Of a DNA stretch of 9,661 nt, positions 6,974-9,661 are shown one piece after another (position 1 is the stretch's first letter; each line of letters begins with the position of its first letter). The position numbers and the translations under genes are program-made. Where the stretch lies: NCBI GenBank assembly GCA_937995835.1, contig CALKIV010000086.1:1-9661 (forward strand), written 5' to 3'. The notes under the pieces were generated by a model. That model ran no database searches, was not told the origin of the DNA, and saw only the letters and a list, made by a program, of their open reading frames with translations. Source of the stretch: an uncultured Dysgonomonas sp. GTDB taxonomy: Bacteria; Bacteroidota; Bacteroidia; Bacteroidales; Dysgonomonadaceae.

Positions 6974-7545
6974 AGATCCTCCTCTTCTTCTGAGTTAAAC
7001 GATTCGTCTTCTGAAAGAGTGTCACCTACTGAGTTAAACTGCACAGCATGTAGAGCTCTCAACACGTTGACAAGAGTTTGCCCCCAATACAGTTTAAAGT
7101 TATCCATACAAGTCAAAAGGGCATTATACATGCTCTCTTCTTCGCCTCGCTGATATACAGCTACAAAATTTCTAACATCTTGATAGATATCGGCAAGTTC
7201 CTCAGCCACATGAGCCAGAATCGGCTCATCACTATAACGCATATCTTGCACAAAGACTTCCAGATAATCGTTATACTCTCCCATTACGGCTGTCACCTTA
7301 TCGAGGATAAAATTGTAGTCTCCCTCTGTTACAGCATCTTCACCCAACTCGGCTTCGTCACTTATCGAAGGAAGGAGTAACGCTTTTAGATATAATAGAG
7401 GAAGGAGTTTAGTCAGTTTATCTGTAAACTCCTCCACTTTTTGTTCTTTGAAACTCTCTAAAAAAATACAATATTCTACGGCTACAGTAACAAACTCGAT
7501 GGTTTCACTGCCGTAAACTGTTTTTTTGATATCTACTCTATTCAT
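6964..7545 (-). CDS. DUF5063 domain protein
   Basis: A 193-residue cytoplasmic protein with no signal peptide or membrane segment. The N-terminus (YGSETIEFVTVAVEYCIFLE, 11-30) and the aromatic segment NFKLYWGQTLVNVLRALHAV (149-168) match what I recall of DUF5063, a family found mainly in Bacteroidota with no established function. It appears largely helical, with an acidic C-terminal tail (178-190, rich in Glu, Asp and Ser). I see no catalytic motif. It overlaps the start of the exonuclease by 10 bases, an arrangement I associate with this family in Bacteroidales, which hints at a joint role in nucleic-acid metabolism. A TAGCTTTG sequence 9 bases before the start may be its promoter, in which case the mRNA would be nearly leaderless. 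Otherwise it is read through from typA, whose stop is 63 bases upstream. Confidence 0.85.
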   Translation of the reverse strand: MNRVDIKKTVYGSETIEFVTVAVEYCIFLESFKEQKVEEFTDKLTKLLPLLYLKALLLPSISDEAELGEDAVTEGDYNFILDKVTAVMGEYNDYLEVFVQDMRYSDEPILAHVAEELADIYQDVRNFVAVYQRGEEESMYNALLTCMDNFKLYWGQTLVNVLRALHAVQFNSVGDTLSEDESFNSEEEEDLWL

Positions 7546-7553
7546 AACATCAA

Positions 7554-7561
7554 CAAAGCTA
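7554..7561 (-). promoter_or_regulatory. Candidate -7 promoter element for DUF5063 operon
   Basis: On the minus strand these bases read TAGCTTTG, which fits the Bacteroidota TAnnTTTG consensus. No TTTG-like -33 element is seen at the expected distance. The predicted start site would leave a leader of only a few bases, so this may be a chance match. Confidence 0.25.
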
Positions 7562-7608
7562 ATTAAAAATATTAGGAAAAGCAGACATTCATTCTAGACT
7601 TGTCTCTC

Positions 7609-9411
7609 TTAATTCTCTTTCGATTGCCTTTTTCTGGCAGTCTCGTCCAATTCTATTTTTCTTAGTCTGATCACTTTAGGGGTAACCTCAACATATTCGT
7701 CACCTTTAATATATTCCAAAGCCTCTTCTAGACTAAAGATAATAGCAGGTGCAAATTTTGCTTTGTCATCAGTACCCGAAGCACGCACATTGGTCAACTT
7801 CTTTGACTTAGTCAGATTGACTACTAAGTCACCTTCCTTACTACTCTCCCCTACTACTTGACCTGCATAGATATCAGTTTGTGGATCAACAAAGAAACGA
7901 CCTCTATCTTGAAGTTTATCTAGTGCATAAGCAAATACATTCCCTGTTTCGCTAGCGATGATAGATCCATTGTTACGTTTTTCAATCGATCCTTTCCATT
8001 CTTGGAATTCAAGAAAACGGTGCGACATGATAGCCTCTCCTGACGAAAGGGTCAATATATGATTATTCAAACCGATGATACCACGAGATGGGATTGTAAA
8101 CTCTAAGAATACTCTGCCATTTTTAGTCTCCATCATGGTCATTTCTCCTTTGCGACGAGTCACTACATCGATCACTTTACTAGCACTTTCTTCCGGCAAG
8201 TTGATGCTCAACAGTTCAACGGGTTCGTGCTTTCTTCCATTGATCTCTTTTATGATTACCGTTGGCTGTCCTACTTGCAATTCATACCCTTCGCGACGCA
8301 TTGTCTCGATTAGGATAGACAAGTGAAGGATACCTCTACCATAAACTAGCCAAGCATCTCCTCTGTCGGTATCTTCTACACGAAGTGCCAAGTTTTTGTC
8401 TAGCTCACTGATCAAACGATCGTGAATATGGCGAGATGTAACGAATTTACCATCTTTCCCAAAGAAAGGAGAATCATTGATGGTAAACAACATCGACATC
8501 GTAGGCTCATCAATGGCAATTGTTGGTAGTGCTTCCGGTTTTTCGATATCGGCAATAGTGTCGCCAATGTCAAAGTTTTCTATTCCAATGATAGCACAAA
8601 TATCGCCACAACTAACCTCGTCTACTTTTTTACGTCCTAAACCTTCAAACGTATTTAGTTCTTTTATTTTCGTTTTAACGATCGACCCATCACGCTTGCA
8701 CAAAGAGATTGGCATCCCTTCTTTGATGGTTCCTCGGTGCACTCTCCCTACTGCAATTCTTCCTACATATTTTGAATAATCTAGTGAGGTAATCAGCATC
8801 TGAGGGGTTCCTTCTACTATTTCGGGAGCAGGAATGTATTCGATGATGGCATCCAATAGAGCGGTCATATCTTCTGTTTGCTCTTTCCAATCGTTAGACA
8901 TCCAACCGTTTTTAGCAGAACCATAAACGACAGGGAAATCTAACTGATCTTCTGTAGCATCTAGGCTAAACATCAGGTCAAACACCATTTCGTACACCTC
9001 TTCAGGGCGACAGTTTGGTTTATCTACTTTATTGATCACCAGGATTGGCTTCAATCCTATTTCAATTGCTTTTTGAAGCACAAAACGAGTTTGAGGCATA
9101 GGCCCTTCGAAGGCGTCTACTAACAGTAAACAGCCATCAGCCATATTCAATACACGTTCTACTTCTCCTCCAAAGTCCGAGTGACCCGGAGTGTCAATGA
9201 TGTTTATTTTTGTCCCTTTATAATTGATCGAAACGTTTTTCGAAACAATGGTTATTCCTCTTTCTCTTTCGAGGTCTATATTATCTAGAATCAGTTCTCC
9301 TGTCTCTTGATTATCTCTAAAAAGTTTTCCAGCTTGTAAGAGTTTGTCCACAGTCGTTGTTTTGCCGTGGTCTACGTGTGCAATAATTGCGATGTTTCTT
9401 ATATCTTGCAT
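7609..9411 (-). CDS. typA: Ribosome-associated translational GTPase TypA/BipA
   Basis: A 600-residue translational GTPase of full family length. It binds the ribosome in the EF-G site and helps 50S assembly and growth under stress. GTPase motifs are complete: G1 AHVDHGKT (11-18), switch I RGITI (51-55), G3 DTPGH (73-77), G4 NKVD (127-130) and G5 GSA (164-166). EF-G-like domains follow, then the TypA-specific C-terminal domain, and the protein ends in RKIELDETARKRQ, which matches Bacteroidales TypA. The position after G1 Thr19, usually Leu in TTLVDK, is Thr here. I place the start at ATG 9411-9409 (MQDIRNIAII), the usual family start. An in-frame ATG at 9450 would add 13 atypical residues and would lie upstream of the likely promoter element. 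No Shine-Dalgarno sequence is visible, as expected for the phylum. A 63-base gap separates it from the DUF5063 gene. Confidence 0.97.
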   Translation of the reverse strand: MQDIRNIAIIAHVDHGKTTTVDKLLQAGKLFRDNQETGELILDNIDLERERGITIVSKNVSINYKGTKINIIDTPGHSDFGGEVERVLNMADGCLLLVDAFEGPMPQTRFVLQKAIEIGLKPILVINKVDKPNCRPEEVYEMVFDLMFSLDATEDQLDFPVVYGSAKNGWMSNDWKEQTEDMTALLDAIIEYIPAPEIVEGTPQMLITSLDYSKYVGRIAVGRVHRGTIKEGMPISLCKRDGSIVKTKIKELNTFEGLGRKKVDEVSCGDICAIIGIENFDIGDTIADIEKPEALPTIAIDEPTMSMLFTINDSPFFGKDGKFVTSRHIHDRLISELDKNLALRVEDTDRGDAWLVYGRGILHLSILIETMRREGYELQVGQPTVIIKEINGRKHEPVELLSINLPEESASKVIDVVTRRKGEMTMMETKNGRVFLEFTIPSRGIIGLNNHILTLSSGEAIMSHRFLEFQEWKGSIEKRNNGSIIASETGNVFAYALDKLQDRGRFFVDPQTDIYAGQVVGESSKEGDLVVNLTKSKKLTNVRASGTDDKAKFAPAIIFSLEEALEYIKGDEYVEVTPKVIRLRKIELDETARKRQSKEN

Positions 9412-9427
9412 AAATTTAAATTGAGAG

Positions 9428-9449
9428 TGCAAAGGTAGTCTTTTTTGCA
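9428..9449. repeat. Inverted repeat over the typA promoter
   Basis: TGCAAA (9428-9433) and TTTGCA (9444-9449) form a 6-base inverted repeat with a 10-base spacer overlapping the -7 element. It could be an operator, but arms this short in AT-rich DNA can arise by chance. Confidence 0.25.
9430..9437 (-). promoter_or_regulatory. Probable -7 promoter element of typA
   Basis: Read on the minus strand this is TACCTTTG followed by CA, an exact match to the Bacteroidota TAnnTTTG element of the major sigma factor. It lies 18 bases before the typA ATG, giving a leader of about 10-13 bases. No good TTTG -33 box is found 19-21 bases further upstream. Its location also argues against the upstream ATG at 9450 as start codon. 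Confidence 0.55.
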
Positions 9450-9581
9450 ATGCATTAGTATAAATATATTTAGTAAAATAGTCTCACCCAATCATTTTTT
9501 TTATTATTTGACAAAACGTCTAACATCTTTAAATAAAATATATTACTTTTATAATCTTAAAAAACTATATGTTTTTCAAAA

Positions 9582-9625
9582 AAAAGAAGGCTGACATATA
9601 CCAGACAAAAGAAGGCTGACATATA
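9582..9625. repeat. 25-base-period tandem repeat, 19-base identical copies
   Basis: The sequence AAAAGAAGGCTGACATATA occurs at 9582-9600 and again, without mismatch, at 9607-9625, separated by CCAGAC. A weaker third relative (AAAACATCCGACATA, 9626-9640) keeps only the GACATA core. The copies are offset by 25 bases, which is not a multiple of three, and no coding frame spans them. They may be a slippage duplication or paired protein-binding sites for a gene beyond the window. Confidence 0.8.
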
Positions 9626-9661
9626 AAAACATCCGACATACTTAACACTAACAAATCATAT

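Larger units (their letters stand above)
9412..9661. other. AT-rich non-coding region upstream of typA
   Basis: This 250-base stretch contains no gene I can support. Nearest typA is its probable promoter. Further right are runs of A and T and a TTGACA at 9508-9513, which has only a poor -10-like AAATAA 17 bases downstream on the plus strand. The last 80 bases hold a short tandem repeat. The region probably separates typA from a divergent gene beyond the window, but that gene is not seen. Confidence 0.5.

Noticed and set aside
6690..7380. Two plus-strand open frames opposite the exonuclease and DUF5063 genes
   Set aside because: Both are antisense to recognisable families and have no motifs or promoters.
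8075..8890. Open frames on both strands inside typA
   Set aside because: typA is conserved along its entire length, so these are shadows.
9569..9619. Small lysine-rich frame of 16 codons beginning MFFKKKKAD
   Set aside because: It starts in an A-rich run, crosses the direct repeat and stops within the second copy. Nothing supports translation.

Overview
The window looks like chromosomal DNA from a Bacteroidota, most likely a member of the Bacteroidales. This rests on the Bacteroidales-type TypA sequence, a DUF5063 protein next to an RNase D-like exonuclease, the absence of clear Shine-Dalgarno sequences, a TAnnTTTG-type promoter element before typA, and moderately AT-rich DNA. I cannot name the species from the sequence alone.

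Left part (1-4593, plus strand): the end of a sugar-nucleotide and glycosyl-transfer operon. It holds the C-terminus of a UDP-glucuronate decarboxylase (UDP-xylose synthase type). Two tandem, overlapping and clearly paralogous polytopic membrane proteins follow (LIC_10190-like, probably GT-C-type glycosyltransferases). Last is a DPM1-like family 2 glycosyltransferase broken by a frameshift near codon 179. A strong intrinsic terminator closes the block. Read together, the genes suggest that a soluble enzyme would load a sugar on polyprenyl phosphate, and the membrane proteins would use such donors outside the cytoplasm. The decarboxylase would supply UDP-xylose or a related precursor. This is an inference.

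Middle part (4636-5928, plus strand): a lone gene for a secreted 430-residue protein that I do not recognise. It has a signal peptide and a beta-rich, possibly Ig-like, C-terminal segment. It runs convergently into the next gene, and the two stop regions overlap by 12 bases over a 7-base-arm inverted repeat.

Right part (5917-9411, minus strand): typA/bipA (translational GTPase), then a compact group of DUF5063 protein, DEDDy 3'-5' exonuclease and low-molecular-weight protein tyrosine phosphatase. DUF5063 and the exonuclease overlap by 10 bases, and the phosphatase starts 13 bases after the exonuclease. The phosphatase is the one gene here with a plausible regulatory link to the polysaccharide genes on the left, because such enzymes act on tyrosine kinases that control exopolysaccharide in this phylum.

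Right edge (9412-9661): an AT-rich, non-coding stretch with the probable typA promoter and a 25-base-period tandem repeat. I saw no tRNA, rRNA, CRISPR array, insertion sequence or phage gene. The main points of interest are the paralogous membrane pair with its broken glycosyltransferase partner and the unrecognised secreted protein. I do not see convincing evidence of a wholly new system.
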